A DNA stretch of 64,000 nt, taken from assembly GCF_040372045.1 (NCBI RefSeq), contig NZ_BAABWH010000007.1; one strand, 5' to 3'. The translations under genes were made by a program, and so were the position numbers. Positions 25,426 through 34,397 of the stretch are shown here, piece after piece (the stretch's first letter is position 1; every line of letters starts with the position of its first letter). The notes under the pieces are model-generated. The model did no database searches, was not told where the DNA came from, and saw only the letters and a list, made by a program, of their open reading frames with translations. This DNA is from Thalassolituus sp006212115. Lineage in GTDB: Bacteria; Pseudomonadota; Gammaproteobacteria; Pseudomonadales; Oceanobacteraceae.

Positions 25426-25935
25426 TCAGAAGTTCACCGCCAGACCCACACCAAGAGCATCCAGTTCTACATCATCGTCGTCTATGTAATTCATATACTC
25501 GGCGTTAACTTCTAATCGCTCATTGATGTTGAAGTCTGCGCCAATCCCCATAGAAAGGCCCATCTCATCGTCCGAATCACTGAAGGCGCCATTATCATAG
25601 CTGTAATCCGCACGGGTGATGCCGACGATAGCATATGGAAAAAATACATCAGATAAGGCAATACCCCCACGTACGTAACCACCCAGCAGGCTGTCCAGCT
25701 CTACGCCATCGTCATCCAGGCCAAAACCAGCACGAACCTCACCGGAAAAGTTCTCATTGATATACATACCCAAACGACCATATGGCATGGTGACGTCGTT
25801 GTTGTCTCCCAGCTCAGCCATTCCGAGCCCACCACCCGCATACATCGCACGGTCTGCCATTACTGGAGCAGCACACGCGCCAGCGATACCAAGGACTGCC
25901 ATTTTCTTTGTCAGTGTGTTCATGACCATTTTCAT
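25426..25935 (-). CDS. Small outer-membrane beta-barrel protein
   Basis: Outer-membrane protein of 169 aa of the OmpA-like/OmpW-like 8-strand type. It has a signal peptide ending VMA, then alternating amphipathic strands (YAGGGLGMAEL, YGRLGMYINENFSGEVRAG, YVRGGIALSD, MGLSMGIGADFNI) and a C-terminal GVGLAVNF ending in Phe, the BAM recognition signal. Loops are rich in Asp, typical of marine bacteria. RBS GGAG is eight bases before the ATG at 25935. The role is unknown; structural or stress-related roles are common in this group. Confidence 0.8.
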   Translation of the reverse strand: MKMVMNTLTKKMAVLGIAGACAAPVMADRAMYAGGGLGMAELGDNNDVTMPYGRLGMYINENFSGEVRAGFGLDDDGVELDSLLGGYVRGGIALSDVFFPYAIVGITRADYSYDNGAFSDSDDEMGLSMGIGADFNINERLEVNAEYMNYIDDDDVELDALGVGLAVNF

Positions 25936-26049
25936 AAAAATATCTCCGTATTAAAAAGCGAGTATGTAATCGGAGAGCTCATGTAAAAAATAGTTCGAAT
26001 TATATTTTTTGAACTTTCAGGAACTTTATTTAGTTTGAATCAGCACGCA

Positions 26050-26087
26050 TAAAAAAAGCCGCAAAGACTCCATGTCTTGCGGCCTTT
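26050..26087 (-). terminator. Rho-independent terminator of ahpF
   Basis: Stem GCCGCAA-AGAC / GTCT-TGCGGC around TCCAT, with a T-run on the minus strand, about 60 bases after the ahpF stop. Confidence 0.88.
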
Positions 26088-26149
26088 TATTCCTCTGTTA
26101 ATTCAGAGGACGACCACCCGTTAAAGTGGCCAGGGTGCTTAAATTAAAA

Positions 26150-27703
26150 TCAGTTCCGAATCAAATGATCGAAGGCGCCCAAGGCTGCGGTGGCACCCGC
26201 ACCCATTGAGATGATGATCTGCTTGTAAGGCACGTTCGTGCAATCTCCCGCTGCAAATATACCGGGAACGCTCGTTTGGCCGTGATCATCGATCACCACT
26301 TCACCACGCTCGGTCAAGGTGATGGTGTCTTTCAGGAACTCTGTATTTGGCACCAGACCAATCTGAACAAAGATACCCGCCAGGTCCACCACATGTGTCT
26401 CATCTGTAGCACGATCTTTGTATTTCAGACCGACTACACGCTGACCGTCACCCAGAACCTCGGTCGTCATTGCCTGTTTAATGATATTCACATTTGGCAG
26501 CGACTGCGCTTTCTTGACCAGTACGGCGTCGGCACGCAGAGTGTCTGAAAACTCCAGCACGGTCACGTGTTCAACGATGCCGGCGAGGTCAATCGCGGCT
26601 TCAATACCTGAGTTACCACCACCGATAACAGCCACTTTCTTGCCTTTAAACAGAGGACCGTCGCAGTGTGGGCAGTACGCTACACCTTTGTTGCGGTATT
26701 CCTGTTCACCCGGCACATTCATTTCTCTCCAACGAGCACCTGTTGCCAGAATCACAGATTTACCGCTAACCACCGCGCCATTCGAGAGCTCGACCTCTGT
26801 CAGGCCGCTATCCGTTTTACGAACAGCAACTGCTTTTTGCGCCTTCATCAAATCGACATCGTATTCTTTGACGTGTTCTTCGAGGTGCGCAACCAGCTTA
26901 GGGCCCTCGGTGTAAGGCACAGAGATGAAGTTCTCAATACCAACCGTATCGGATACCTGTCCACCGAAGCGATCAGCCACGATACCCGTGCGAATCCCTT
27001 TACGTGCCGCATAGATCGCCGCAGACGCACCCGCAGGGCCACCACCGACAACAAGAACATCAAAAGGGTCTTTATCTTTCAATGCAGCAGCCGCTTTTTC
27101 GTCTGCGTCATCGTCGACCAGGTTAATAATATCAGCCAGAGTCTGCTTACCGTTCGCTAATGGCTCTCCATTCAGGTACAGCGCAGGCACGGCCATGATG
27201 TCTTTGGTCGTCACTTCTTCTTTAAACACACCGCCATCAATCATAGTTGCGGTAATGTTTGGGTTCAGCGCTGCCATAAGATTGATCGACTGAACAACGT
27301 CTGGACAGTTGTGACATGACAGAGACACATACACTTCAAAGTTCAGTGGCTTAGTCAAAGCCTTCGCCTGATCCTGCAGCGTCTGATCTTCTTTCGATGG
27401 ATGACTACCCGCCTGCAACAGCGCCAGTACAAGAGAAGTAAACTCATGACCCAGCGGAATGCCAGCGAAGAACACACGCGGCTCATTCTCTTCTTTTGCA
27501 ATCGCCATAACTGGCGCACGACCATTAATCTTGTCTTCGGTCGTGCTGACAGAAATCTTGTCATTCAGCTCGGCTATTTCCCGCGCCAAAGCCTCAAGCT
27601 CATTCGACTTAGGCGAACCATCCACAGCGACCAGCAGTGAAATCGGGTTACGCAGATTCTCGAGGTATGCGCCCAGCTGTTGTTTCATGTTTGCATCAAG
27701 CAT
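26150..27703 (-). CDS. ahpF: Alkyl hydroperoxide reductase subunit F
   Basis: NADH-dependent flavoprotein disulfide reductase of 517 aa that recharges AhpC. The N-terminal tandem thioredoxin-like domain has CHNCP (about 129-133). The thioredoxin-reductase-like body has FAD loop GGGPAGASAA, the redox-active CPHCDG, the NADH loop GGGNSGIEAA and a C-terminal FAD block GIFAAGDCTNVPYKQ. Length and motifs match E. coli AhpF (521 aa). RBS AAGGAAA precedes the ATG. Unusually, it is separated from ahpC by a toxin-antitoxin module and about 250 bases of non-coding DNA, so it may have its own promoter. Confidence 0.95.
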   Translation of the reverse strand: MLDANMKQQLGAYLENLRNPISLLVAVDGSPKSNELEALAREIAELNDKISVSTTEDKINGRAPVMAIAKEENEPRVFFAGIPLGHEFTSLVLALLQAGSHPSKEDQTLQDQAKALTKPLNFEVYVSLSCHNCPDVVQSINLMAALNPNITATMIDGGVFKEEVTTKDIMAVPALYLNGEPLANGKQTLADIINLVDDDADEKAAAALKDKDPFDVLVVGGGPAGASAAIYAARKGIRTGIVADRFGGQVSDTVGIENFISVPYTEGPKLVAHLEEHVKEYDVDLMKAQKAVAVRKTDSGLTEVELSNGAVVSGKSVILATGARWREMNVPGEQEYRNKGVAYCPHCDGPLFKGKKVAVIGGGNSGIEAAIDLAGIVEHVTVLEFSDTLRADAVLVKKAQSLPNVNIIKQAMTTEVLGDGQRVVGLKYKDRATDETHVVDLAGIFVQIGLVPNTEFLKDTITLTERGEVVIDDHGQTSVPGIFAAGDCTNVPYKQIIISMGAGATAALGAFDHLIRN

Positions 27704-27962
27704 GATGGTTTCCTTAATGTTGATTCGGCTTCTGGCTGAAATAGGGATGGTGCCAGAAGCGCCTTAATTCAAAGTACAGGATTATAGTAGCGAGGCGGGT
27801 TAGATTATTAAAATCAATCTTTTCTAAGAAGGTGATAGGCATTAGCTAACGATCTATCATAGGAATCATCTATCTCCCACGCATGGCGAATAAACGCTGA
27901 AACTGGGAAATAACCGACCATTCATAGCGACCACAGGCCATAGAGAGCGTGAGGCTATCACT

Positions 27963-28256
27963 TCAACCTATCTCTGCACTGACGTCCATCTCACGGTGCA
28001 GGACTCTCACAACAAAGATGCCTGTCGCATCCAGCTCATAATAGATGACATGACTCCCGCACGGATACTTCCGTAAATCCGCAGCAATATAATCGCAGTG
28101 ACTCCCGAGCGAAGGGTTGTTTGCCAAGAAGTGAAATGTCTCATCAATGCGACGGAGGTAATCTCGCCGTTGCTGACCACCCCAGGTTCGCTCCGTGCAA
28201 GCTGCGACCCCTCTTAGATCATTCATAGCTGCATTTGAAACTCTGAATCCGTTCAT
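27963..28256 (-). CDS. parE: ParE-family toxin
   Basis: Type II toxin of 97 aa. It shows the ParE pattern: RRDYLRRIDETFHFLANNPSLG (the central NNPSLG turn), then DLRKYPCGSHVIYYELDATG and VVRVLHREMD, a three-strand sheet ending in the family's R-x-LH-x-xMD element. ParE toxins inhibit DNA gyrase. It follows the antitoxin gene with a 17-base gap. The pair is inserted between ahpC and ahpF on the same strand. Confidence 0.88.
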   Translation of the reverse strand: MNGFRVSNAAMNDLRGVAACTERTWGGQQRRDYLRRIDETFHFLANNPSLGSHCDYIAADLRKYPCGSHVIYYELDATGIFVVRVLHREMDVSAEIG

Positions 28257-28273
28257 TGATAAGCTTTCCCTGC

Positions 28274-28504
28274 CTAGTTATCGAATTCCTGCATCAAAGC
28301 ACCGTAGCTGTATTTCGCAATACCGCTCTCCTTGCCTTCTGCAATCAACTTTCTCAATGTTGCCAGCTTATGCTCATCATCCTCAAGCTTCCGTAAGCCC
28401 GCCCGAATGACCTCACTGACCGAGCCATAACGCCCGCTCTGTACCTGCTCTGCAACAAAGTTGTCGAAATGATCGCCTAACGTGATACTCGTATTCTTCG
28501 CCAT
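28274..28504 (-). CDS. parD: ParD-family antitoxin
   Basis: Antitoxin of 76 aa with an N-terminal ribbon-helix-helix: NTSITLGDHFDNFVAEQVQ, then GRYGSVSEVIRAGLRKLED. The C-terminal helix (ATLRKLIAEGKESG) binds the toxin. The ATG at 28504 (with GAGGTG six bases upstream) is preferred over the longer reading to 28546, which would cover the operator. It should repress its own operon through the 25-bp near-palindrome just upstream. Confidence 0.9.
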   Translation of the reverse strand: MAKNTSITLGDHFDNFVAEQVQSGRYGSVSEVIRAGLRKLEDDEHKLATLRKLIAEGKESGIAKYSYGALMQEFDN

Positions 28505-28517
28505 GACACACCTCAAA

Positions 28518-28542
28518 TACCAAATATAGGTATATGTTGGTA
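28518..28542. promoter_or_regulatory. Candidate operator of the parD-parE module
   Basis: Outer arms TACCAA / TTGGTA and inner arms ATATA / TATAT around GG, with one bulged base. It sits 14 bases upstream of the parD ATG. Confidence 0.6.
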
Positions 28543-28570
28543 CCACAACCCAGATATGTCAAAAGCCAAA

Positions 28571-28602
28571 AAAGAAAAACCCCAGCCGAGGCTGAGGTTT
28601 TA
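28571..28602 (-). terminator. Rho-independent terminator downstream of ahpC
   Basis: Stem AACCCCAGC / GCTGAGGTT (one mismatch) with a T-rich run on the minus strand, ahead of the parD operator. It isolates the toxin-antitoxin unit from ahpC transcription. Confidence 0.8.
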
Positions 28603-28611
28603 TCACGCATG

Positions 28612-28735
28612 TGAGCGTTAGCGAGGCAGGCTGCGCAAGGCAAAAGCCAGTCGAGGAAGCGGAGTTTAGTTAGCCTAAATGAGCATTCCGAAACTGGCTT
28701 TTAACGCCGCGCAGTCAACGCAGCTAGCTCAGAAG
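28612..28735. repeat. Long imperfect palindromic element after ahpC
   Basis: About 120 bases that fold back on themselves. The arms AAAAGCCAGT and ACTGGCTTTT enclose GGAAGC...GCATTCC and a TTTAG/CTAAA tip; GC-rich arms (GGCTGCGC / GCGCAG) lie outside. It resembles a repetitive extragenic or attC-like element, but only one copy is in the window, so its class is open. Confidence 0.5.
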
Positions 28736-28741
28736 CCAGAT

Positions 28742-29299
28742 TTAGATTTTGCCAACCAAATCCAGTGAAGGAGCCAGAGTCTCGTCACCTTCTTTCCACT
28801 TAGCAGGGCAAACCTGACCTGGGTTGTTGCGAACGTACTGAGCTGCTTTCACTTTACGCATCAGGTCGTCTGCATCACGGCCAATGCCTTCTGCAGTGAT
28901 TTCCATTGCCTGGATAACACCATCTGGATCGATCAGGAAGGTAGCGCGGTCTGCCAGACCTTGGCCTGGACGCATTACACCGAAGTTGTTGGTGATAGTG
29001 CCGTTCTGGTCACCCAGCATGTAGTACTTGATCTTACCGATAGTTTCGGAAGCATCGTGCCATGCTTTGTGTACGAAGTGAGTATCTGTAGATACAGAGT
29101 ACACTTCTACGCCCAGCTTCTGCAGTTCTTCGTATTTGTCAGCCACGTCACCCAGTTCAGTTGGGCAAACGAACGTGAAGTCAGCTGGGTAGAAGAAGAA
29201 GATCGCCCACTTACCTTTTACGTCTGCGTCGGTTACGTCAACGAACTCGCCGTCTTTGAATGCGGTTGCGCTAAACGGCTTGATTTCTGTATCAATCAT
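28742..29299 (-). CDS. ahpC: Alkyl hydroperoxide reductase subunit C (peroxiredoxin)
   Basis: Typical two-Cys peroxiredoxin of 185 aa that reduces H2O2, organic peroxides and peroxynitrite, with AhpF as its reductase. The peroxidatic Cys is in ADFTFVCPTELGD (about Cys46) and the resolving Cys in GQVCPAKW near the C-terminus. Length equals that of the well-known enterobacterial proteins. RBS GGAGAG precedes the ATG, and an OxyR-type box lies 66-102 bases upstream, so induction by peroxide is likely. Confidence 0.97.
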   Translation of the reverse strand: MIDTEIKPFSATAFKDGEFVDVTDADVKGKWAIFFFYPADFTFVCPTELGDVADKYEELQKLGVEVYSVSTDTHFVHKAWHDASETIGKIKYYMLGDQNGTITNNFGVMRPGQGLADRATFLIDPDGVIQAMEITAEGIGRDADDLMRKVKAAQYVRNNPGQVCPAKWKEGDETLAPSLDLVGKI

Positions 29300-29364
29300 G
29301 ATGTCTCTCCATTAGGTTTTTGATTCAACGGGGACATACTACGAGTATGCTCCCCATGCGTTAA

Positions 29365-29401
29365 ATTGATCTTTTCAACTCACCTGATAGGTATTCGCTA
29401 T
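29365..29401 (-). promoter_or_regulatory. OxyR-type binding site upstream of ahpC
   Basis: On the minus strand it reads ATAG-N7-CTAT-N7-GTTG-N7-CAAT, against the OxyR pattern ATAG-N7-CTAT-N7-ATAG-N7-CTAT. The first two quarter-sites are perfect, the others keep two and three of four bases, and all spacings are exactly seven. Confidence 0.72.
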
Positions 29402-29463
29402 CGTTGAAATACCATCAGACTCTTGCTGTTTTCGAGCCGCACAACAAGGCTGCCAGCGCCAGA

Positions 29464-30588
29464 TTACCCTTGTGTGACGCTTTGTCCAGAAACACCCGGC
29501 CCACCAAGGCTCCCACCCGAGAGTTCTGCGGGCATACTTTCCAGATGCAGTGTTCGTGTCGGGAAGGCGCAGTCCGCACCCCGGTCGTGAATGATATCCA
29601 TCACCTTGAGCAATACGTCTTGCTTCACCTCGTGATATTGCACCCAGTTCGTTGTTTTAGTGAAGGTGTAGATAAAGAAATCCAGACTGGATGCACCAAA
29701 CGCATTGAAGTTCACTATGATCGTCTGTTCCTGATCGATCTCTTCATGCTGACGCAACATCTCGCGTATCTCTTCCATGATGCCGCGTACGGTGTGAGCA
29801 TCCTGATAACGAACACCAATGGTCTCGTAGATACGACGATTCAGCATACGTGAGGGGTTCTCAACAGAGATACTGGTGAATACAGAATTGGGCACGTACA
29901 GCGGACGCTTATCAAATGTACGAATACGGGTGACCCGGAAGCCAATACTCTCGACTGTGCCTTCAATAGAGCGATCTGGCGAGCGAATCCAATCACCGAC
30001 TTTAAATGGCTTATCCAGATAGATGATGAGCGAGCCAAAAAAGTTGGCCAGAAGATCTTTCGCTGCCAGACCAACAATCAGACCACCCATGCCGCCAAAG
30101 GCGAGAATCCCGGAGATTGAAATCCCCAGCAGCTGAAATACCGGCAGAATAATCAGAATAGTTACGGCTAGTTTGGCAAGCTTACCGACCAGCTGCACGG
30201 TCGTCGGGTCCATCCCGCCCTCGAGTTGCTTCTCCTCGACACGGTTGATTAAACGCCACATCGCCCATGCGGCGAGAATAATCAGGGATAACTGCCGAAC
30301 GATGGAAATACTGGTCTGGACTTCTTTATCGTAATACGCGGCGGTAATATCCGCCGCCCAGGTAAGCCCCACCGCCACGATCATCCAATTAACCGGAACC
30401 GCTATGGCGTTAATGACGACGTCATCCCAATGGTTTTCGGTACTGGCAACGAGACGCACCAGACGCTTGCGTAACATGCGCCAAAACAACCCGGCGATCA
30501 GTGTCAGCGTCAATGCAATACCGACGTTCCAGAACCACTCGTAATCCTGGCCGACGAGTTCCGTCCACCAGCTCATGTAAATGTCCAT
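29464..30588 (-). CDS. MscS-family small-conductance mechanosensitive channel
   Basis: Inner-membrane tension-gated channel, about 374 aa from the ATG at 30588 (AGGGAC upstream); the ORF extends to 30684 but overlaps rlmB. Predicted helices lie near residues 20-37, 60-80, 95-112 and 130-165. The pore helix region GILAFGGMGGLIVGLAAKD is typical of MscS TM3, and the beta domain follows (FKVGDWIRSPD, then GTVESIGFRVTRIRTFD). It has more N-terminal helices than E. coli MscS. Likely role: release of solutes on hypo-osmotic shock. Confidence 0.88.
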   Translation of the reverse strand: MDIYMSWWTELVGQDYEWFWNVGIALTLTLIAGLFWRMLRKRLVRLVASTENHWDDVVINAIAVPVNWMIVAVGLTWAADITAAYYDKEVQTSISIVRQLSLIILAAWAMWRLINRVEEKQLEGGMDPTTVQLVGKLAKLAVTILIILPVFQLLGISISGILAFGGMGGLIVGLAAKDLLANFFGSLIIYLDKPFKVGDWIRSPDRSIEGTVESIGFRVTRIRTFDKRPLYVPNSVFTSISVENPSRMLNRRIYETIGVRYQDAHTVRGIMEEIREMLRQHEEIDQEQTIIVNFNAFGASSLDFFIYTFTKTTNWVQYHEVKQDVLLKVMDIIHDRGADCAFPTRTLHLESMPAELSGGSLGGPGVSGQSVTQG

Positions 30589-30628
30589 GTCATTTGTCCC
30601 TGACTGATTCACTTGCTTGGGCCGTATT

Positions 30629-31363
30629 TTATCCGCGTTGACGCACAGCTTCGAACAAGCATACGCCAGTCGCGACTGATACATTCAATGAACTGACCTC
30701 ACCGGCCATGGGGATGTTGACGAGATGATCGCAGTGCTCGCGGGTCAGACGACGCATGCCCGAGCCCTCTGCGCCCATCACCAGAGCAAGAGGACCTTTG
30801 CAGTCCTGCTGATAGATAGTAGTGGTCGCTTCACCGGCGGTGCCGATAATCCAGATTCCGCGTTCCTGCAGATCCTTCATAGTTCGCGCCAGATTCGTCA
30901 CCTGAATATAAGGCACGGCTTCTGCCGCGCCACAGGCCACTTTGGCGGCGACGGCGGTCAGGGGAGCGGACTTGTCTTTTGGTGCAATCACGAGGTGTAC
31001 GCCAGCCGCATCGGCAGTACGCAGCACCGCGCCGAGATTGTGGGGGTCTGTCACACCATCCAAAATCAACACAAAAGGATCGCCGTCGATATTATCGAGG
31101 ATTTCGGGCAAGTGCTTCTCGGACTTGCCCTGCACTGGCTTGCGCAGGGCGACAATGCCCTGATGGTTGCCTTCAGCCTTTTGATTCAATAATCCCTTGT
31201 CCGCTTCCATCACCGACAAGCCTTCAGCTTCCGCAAGATCCAGAATTTTCTGCATCTTCGCATCCACCCGACCTTTCTGGACCCAGACTTCCACCACCTG
31301 ATCCGGTGATCGCTGCAGCAGTGTTGTAACGGCATGGATGCCGTAGACAGATTCGAGCTTCAT
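30629..31363 (-). CDS. rlmB: 23S rRNA (guanosine-2251-2'-O-)-methyltransferase
   Basis: SAM-dependent SPOUT methyltransferase that modifies G2251 in the peptidyl-transferase P-loop of 23S rRNA; 244 aa, as in E. coli RlmB. N-terminal VYGIHAVTTLLQRSP, motif 1 DPHNLGAVLRTADAAG, motif 2 MGAEGSGMRRLT and motif 3 SLNVSVATGVCLFE are all present. Its start codon directly follows the rnr stop codon (31364-31366), the conserved rnr-rlmB operon. Confidence 0.95.
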   Translation of the reverse strand: MKLESVYGIHAVTTLLQRSPDQVVEVWVQKGRVDAKMQKILDLAEAEGLSVMEADKGLLNQKAEGNHQGIVALRKPVQGKSEKHLPEILDNIDGDPFVLILDGVTDPHNLGAVLRTADAAGVHLVIAPKDKSAPLTAVAAKVACGAAEAVPYIQVTNLARTMKDLQERGIWIIGTAGEATTTIYQQDCKGPLALVMGAEGSGMRRLTREHCDHLVNIPMAGEVSSLNVSVATGVCLFEAVRQRG

Positions 31364-33964
31364 TTATTTTTTCTTACGTGGATTCTTTTTCGTATTGGAT
31401 TTAGTGGAGCTCTTAGCTGAGCTGCCTCTAGCCGAACTGCCCTTAGCCGACGCCCCTGCGCTTTTCTTTGCATTCAGTTTCTGGCGTTTACTTGGTTTCT
31501 TTTTCGACGTTTTTTTACTGTCCGCCTTGGCCGTTTTCGCAGTAGAAGACTTACCGGCTCCTGTTTTTTTCTTTCCTGGGTTCAGTAATTCTTCTTTCGT
31601 CATGCCTTTTTTGTCGCCTGCCGCACGTTTTCGTGGCAAGCGAGCAGGCTTAGGCATATCCAGTGATTGCGAACGTGCTCCACTCTGCCCGGCATTCATC
31701 GGTGCAGTCGTTAATTCGAAATCCACCTTACGGTCATCGAGATCCACACCAACTACTTTCACCCAGATATTGTCACCCAGACGGAAGCTACGGCGAGTCC
31801 GCTCGCCAATCAACCTATGCTTAGTTGCGTCAAACTGATAGTAATCATTCTGTAGGGTGCTGACGTGAACCAATCCCTCAACATAGACGTTCTTGAGTTC
31901 AACGAATAAACCAAAACCAGTGACCGCCGAAATCACACCTTCGAAATCCTCACCCACTTTATCCCGAATGTACTCACACTTGAGGAAATCGGTCACGTCG
32001 CGGGTTGCATCATCAGCACGACGTTCCGCCATGGAGCAATGTTCACCCATATTCACCATCGCCTGGAGGTCATACGGGTAAATCGTACGCTGAGCCATGT
32101 TCTTCGTGCCTTCAGCGCGAAGTACGTGCTTACACTCGCGATCACTGCGAATCACACTGCGGATACCTCGGTGTACCAACAAGTCAGGATAACGGCGAAT
32201 AGGCGACGTAAAGTGCGTGTAGGCTTTATAGGCCAGACCAAAATGGCCTTCATTTTCTGGCTCGTATTTCGCCTGACTTAATGAACGTAATAGTACGGTC
32301 TGAATCAGATGTGAATCCGGGCGTTTTTCAATCTGGCTAAGCAGGGTCTGATAATCTTTCGGAGAGGGCTCTTTGCCATTTGGCATAGTCAGGCCCATCT
32401 CCCCCAGAAACGCACCCAGGTTTTCTAGCTTTTCCGCACTTGGGCCTTTGTGCACCCGATACAGCGCTGGAATGTCGTAACGCGTGAAGAAGTCCGCTGC
32501 ACAAACGTTGGCAGCCAGCATGCATTCTTCAATCAACATATGTGCGTGGTTACGCTCGGTTGGCACGATTTCCTGAATTTTACGCTCGGCATCAAACACG
32601 ATGCGTGTTTCAACCGAATCAAAGTCCATCGCACCACGGTTTTCGCGTTGTTCACGTAAAATATGGAACAGGCGATACAGCTCATCGACGTGAGGGACGA
32701 CGTCTGCGTAATGTTCACGCCACTGCGCCTGTACTTCCTGATCCGCATCCGGATTAATCATGTCCCAGACTTTGTTGTACGTCAGGCGCGCATGCGAATG
32801 GATAATCCCTTCCATAAACTTGTAGCCAGATATACGCCCGGCCTTGGATACCGTCATCTCGCACACCATGGTCAGGCGGTCGACATGAGGGTTCAATGAG
32901 CATAAGCCATTCGACAGTTTCTCTGGCAACATCGGCACAACGAAGCCGGGGAAATACACTGACGTGGCCCGCTGGTGCGCTTCGTTATCCAGCGGTGCTT
33001 TGACTTTCACATAGTGAGATACATCGGCAATCGCGACCCACAAACGCCAGCCGCCGGTGTTCTTATTGCGCTCGCAATACACGGCATCATCAAAGTCGCG
33101 CGCGTCTTCGCCATCAATAGTGACAAACGGCAGGTGACGTAAATCGATACGGTTTTTCTTATCTGCGGCTTTTACCTGATCCGGGATTTTCTTCGTCTCA
33201 GCCTCAACCTCTTCCGGCCATTCGTGCGGAATACTGTGACTGCGGATCGCAACATCGATTTCCATTCCGGGTGCCAGATGCTCACCCAGCACTTCGATCA
33301 CCTCACCCACTGGCAGACCTTTCTGCGATGGCTGGCGGGTAATGGTAGCCACCACAAACTGACCATGCTCTGCCCCATTGCGGCCCTCTGCCGGAATCAG
33401 GACTTCCATGGGGATGCGCTTATTATCAGGTTGAAGAATGCCTACGCCTGATTCTTCAAAATATCGCCCGACTATCTGCTGAGTGTTGCGTTGTAGGACC
33501 TCAACGATCTTACCTTCCGGCCGGCCACGACGATCCAGCCCCAGTATCTGCACTGCCACCTTGTCGCCGTGAAAGACCTTACGCATCTGACGGTTCGACA
33601 GGTAAATGTCATCGCCGCTGTCACGCAGCACAAATCCAAAGCCATCGCGGTGCCCCATAACGACACCCTGCTCCAGGTCGACCTTTTTCATCGGCATAAA
33701 CTGATTACGGCGATTGCTCAAGAGCTGGCCATCACGGCACATAGCAATCAGGCGACGACGTACCGCTTCGACCCGCTCTTCGTCCGTCTCCCCCAGTACG
33801 GCACAGACTTCTGGGTGTGTCAGCGGACTGGGTGCGTCTTCGAGCACCATTAAGAGGGCATCACGACTGGCAACCGGATTGTCGTATTTTTCAGCCTCAG
33901 CAGCTGCATTCGGATCTTTGAAGGTGCCGCCTTTCTTGGCCGCAGGCTTTCTGGTATCGCTCAA
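31364..33964 (-). CDS. rnr: Ribonuclease R
   Basis: Processive 3'-5' exoribonuclease that degrades structured RNA, 866 aa. Order: N-terminal winged helix (about 30-100), cold-shock domains, RNB catalytic domain with DGEDARDFDDAVY (Mg-binding aspartates), S1 domain (VGEDFEGVISAVTGFGLFVE region), then a tail of about 100 residues very rich in Lys, Ser and Ala. Such a basic tail is normal for RNase R, but this one is long and repetitive (SAKGSSARGSSAKSS). It is co-transcribed with rlmB. Confidence 0.95.
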   Translation of the reverse strand: MSDTRKPAAKKGGTFKDPNAAAEAEKYDNPVASRDALLMVLEDAPSPLTHPEVCAVLGETDEERVEAVRRRLIAMCRDGQLLSNRRNQFMPMKKVDLEQGVVMGHRDGFGFVLRDSGDDIYLSNRQMRKVFHGDKVAVQILGLDRRGRPEGKIVEVLQRNTQQIVGRYFEESGVGILQPDNKRIPMEVLIPAEGRNGAEHGQFVVATITRQPSQKGLPVGEVIEVLGEHLAPGMEIDVAIRSHSIPHEWPEEVEAETKKIPDQVKAADKKNRIDLRHLPFVTIDGEDARDFDDAVYCERNKNTGGWRLWVAIADVSHYVKVKAPLDNEAHQRATSVYFPGFVVPMLPEKLSNGLCSLNPHVDRLTMVCEMTVSKAGRISGYKFMEGIIHSHARLTYNKVWDMINPDADQEVQAQWREHYADVVPHVDELYRLFHILREQRENRGAMDFDSVETRIVFDAERKIQEIVPTERNHAHMLIEECMLAANVCAADFFTRYDIPALYRVHKGPSAEKLENLGAFLGEMGLTMPNGKEPSPKDYQTLLSQIEKRPDSHLIQTVLLRSLSQAKYEPENEGHFGLAYKAYTHFTSPIRRYPDLLVHRGIRSVIRSDRECKHVLRAEGTKNMAQRTIYPYDLQAMVNMGEHCSMAERRADDATRDVTDFLKCEYIRDKVGEDFEGVISAVTGFGLFVELKNVYVEGLVHVSTLQNDYYQFDATKHRLIGERTRRSFRLGDNIWVKVVGVDLDDRKVDFELTTAPMNAGQSGARSQSLDMPKPARLPRKRAAGDKKGMTKEELLNPGKKKTGAGKSSTAKTAKADSKKTSKKKPSKRQKLNAKKSAGASAKGSSARGSSAKSSTKSNTKKNPRKKK

Positions 33965-34017
33965 GCGATCACTCCTGAAAGGAAAATTTTTAACCAGTAT
34001 ACAGTACTGACGCGGAG

Positions 34018-34389
34018 TTACAGCGATTTGAAGGCAATGGCCGATGATTCACGGCTCTTACCTGATTGTTCGAGGCGTTGCAGGTATTCCTGCCAGAGGG
34101 TGGTTTGGTTCAGGCAAAGGTGATGCAAGTAGCTCCAGTTATAAATGCCCGTGTCGTGACCATCGTCAAACGTGAGTTTGAGCGCATAGTTGCCAACAGG
34201 CTCGAGATTAAGGAGCTTTACGTCGCGCTTACCGCACTGGAGTACTTCGTTTCCCGCGCCGTGCCCCCGGACTTCCGCCGAGGGCGACATGACCCGCAAC
34301 AACTCAAAGCTTAACTCGTACTCCACTGCATCGTAGGTTAACACGACACAGCGGCTACTTTTTCTGACTTTGATCGCTTCGGGAATCAT
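34018..34389 (-). CDS. DUF971 family protein (GBBH-like N-terminal domain)
   Basis: Small protein of 123 aa of the DUF971 / gamma-butyrobetaine-hydroxylase-like N-terminal family, thought to bind a metal or Fe-S cofactor. Recognisable blocks: LTYDAVEYELSFELLRV near the N-terminus and TFDDGHDTGIYNWSYLHHLC (20 residues) in the second half. It lies 8 bases downstream of hslU on the same strand, an arrangement common in Pseudomonas-like genomes. Function is not established. Confidence 0.85.
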   Translation of the reverse strand: MIPEAIKVRKSSRCVVLTYDAVEYELSFELLRVMSPSAEVRGHGAGNEVLQCGKRDVKLLNLEPVGNYALKLTFDDGHDTGIYNWSYLHHLCLNQTTLWQEYLQRLEQSGKSRESSAIAFKSL

Positions 34390-34397
34390 AACCGGGC

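Noticed and set aside
27835..27873. Possible OxyR box upstream of ahpF
   Set aside because: Contains ATAG-N7-CTAA and ATAG-N7-CTAT, but the middle spacing is nine rather than seven bases, so the geometry does not fit.
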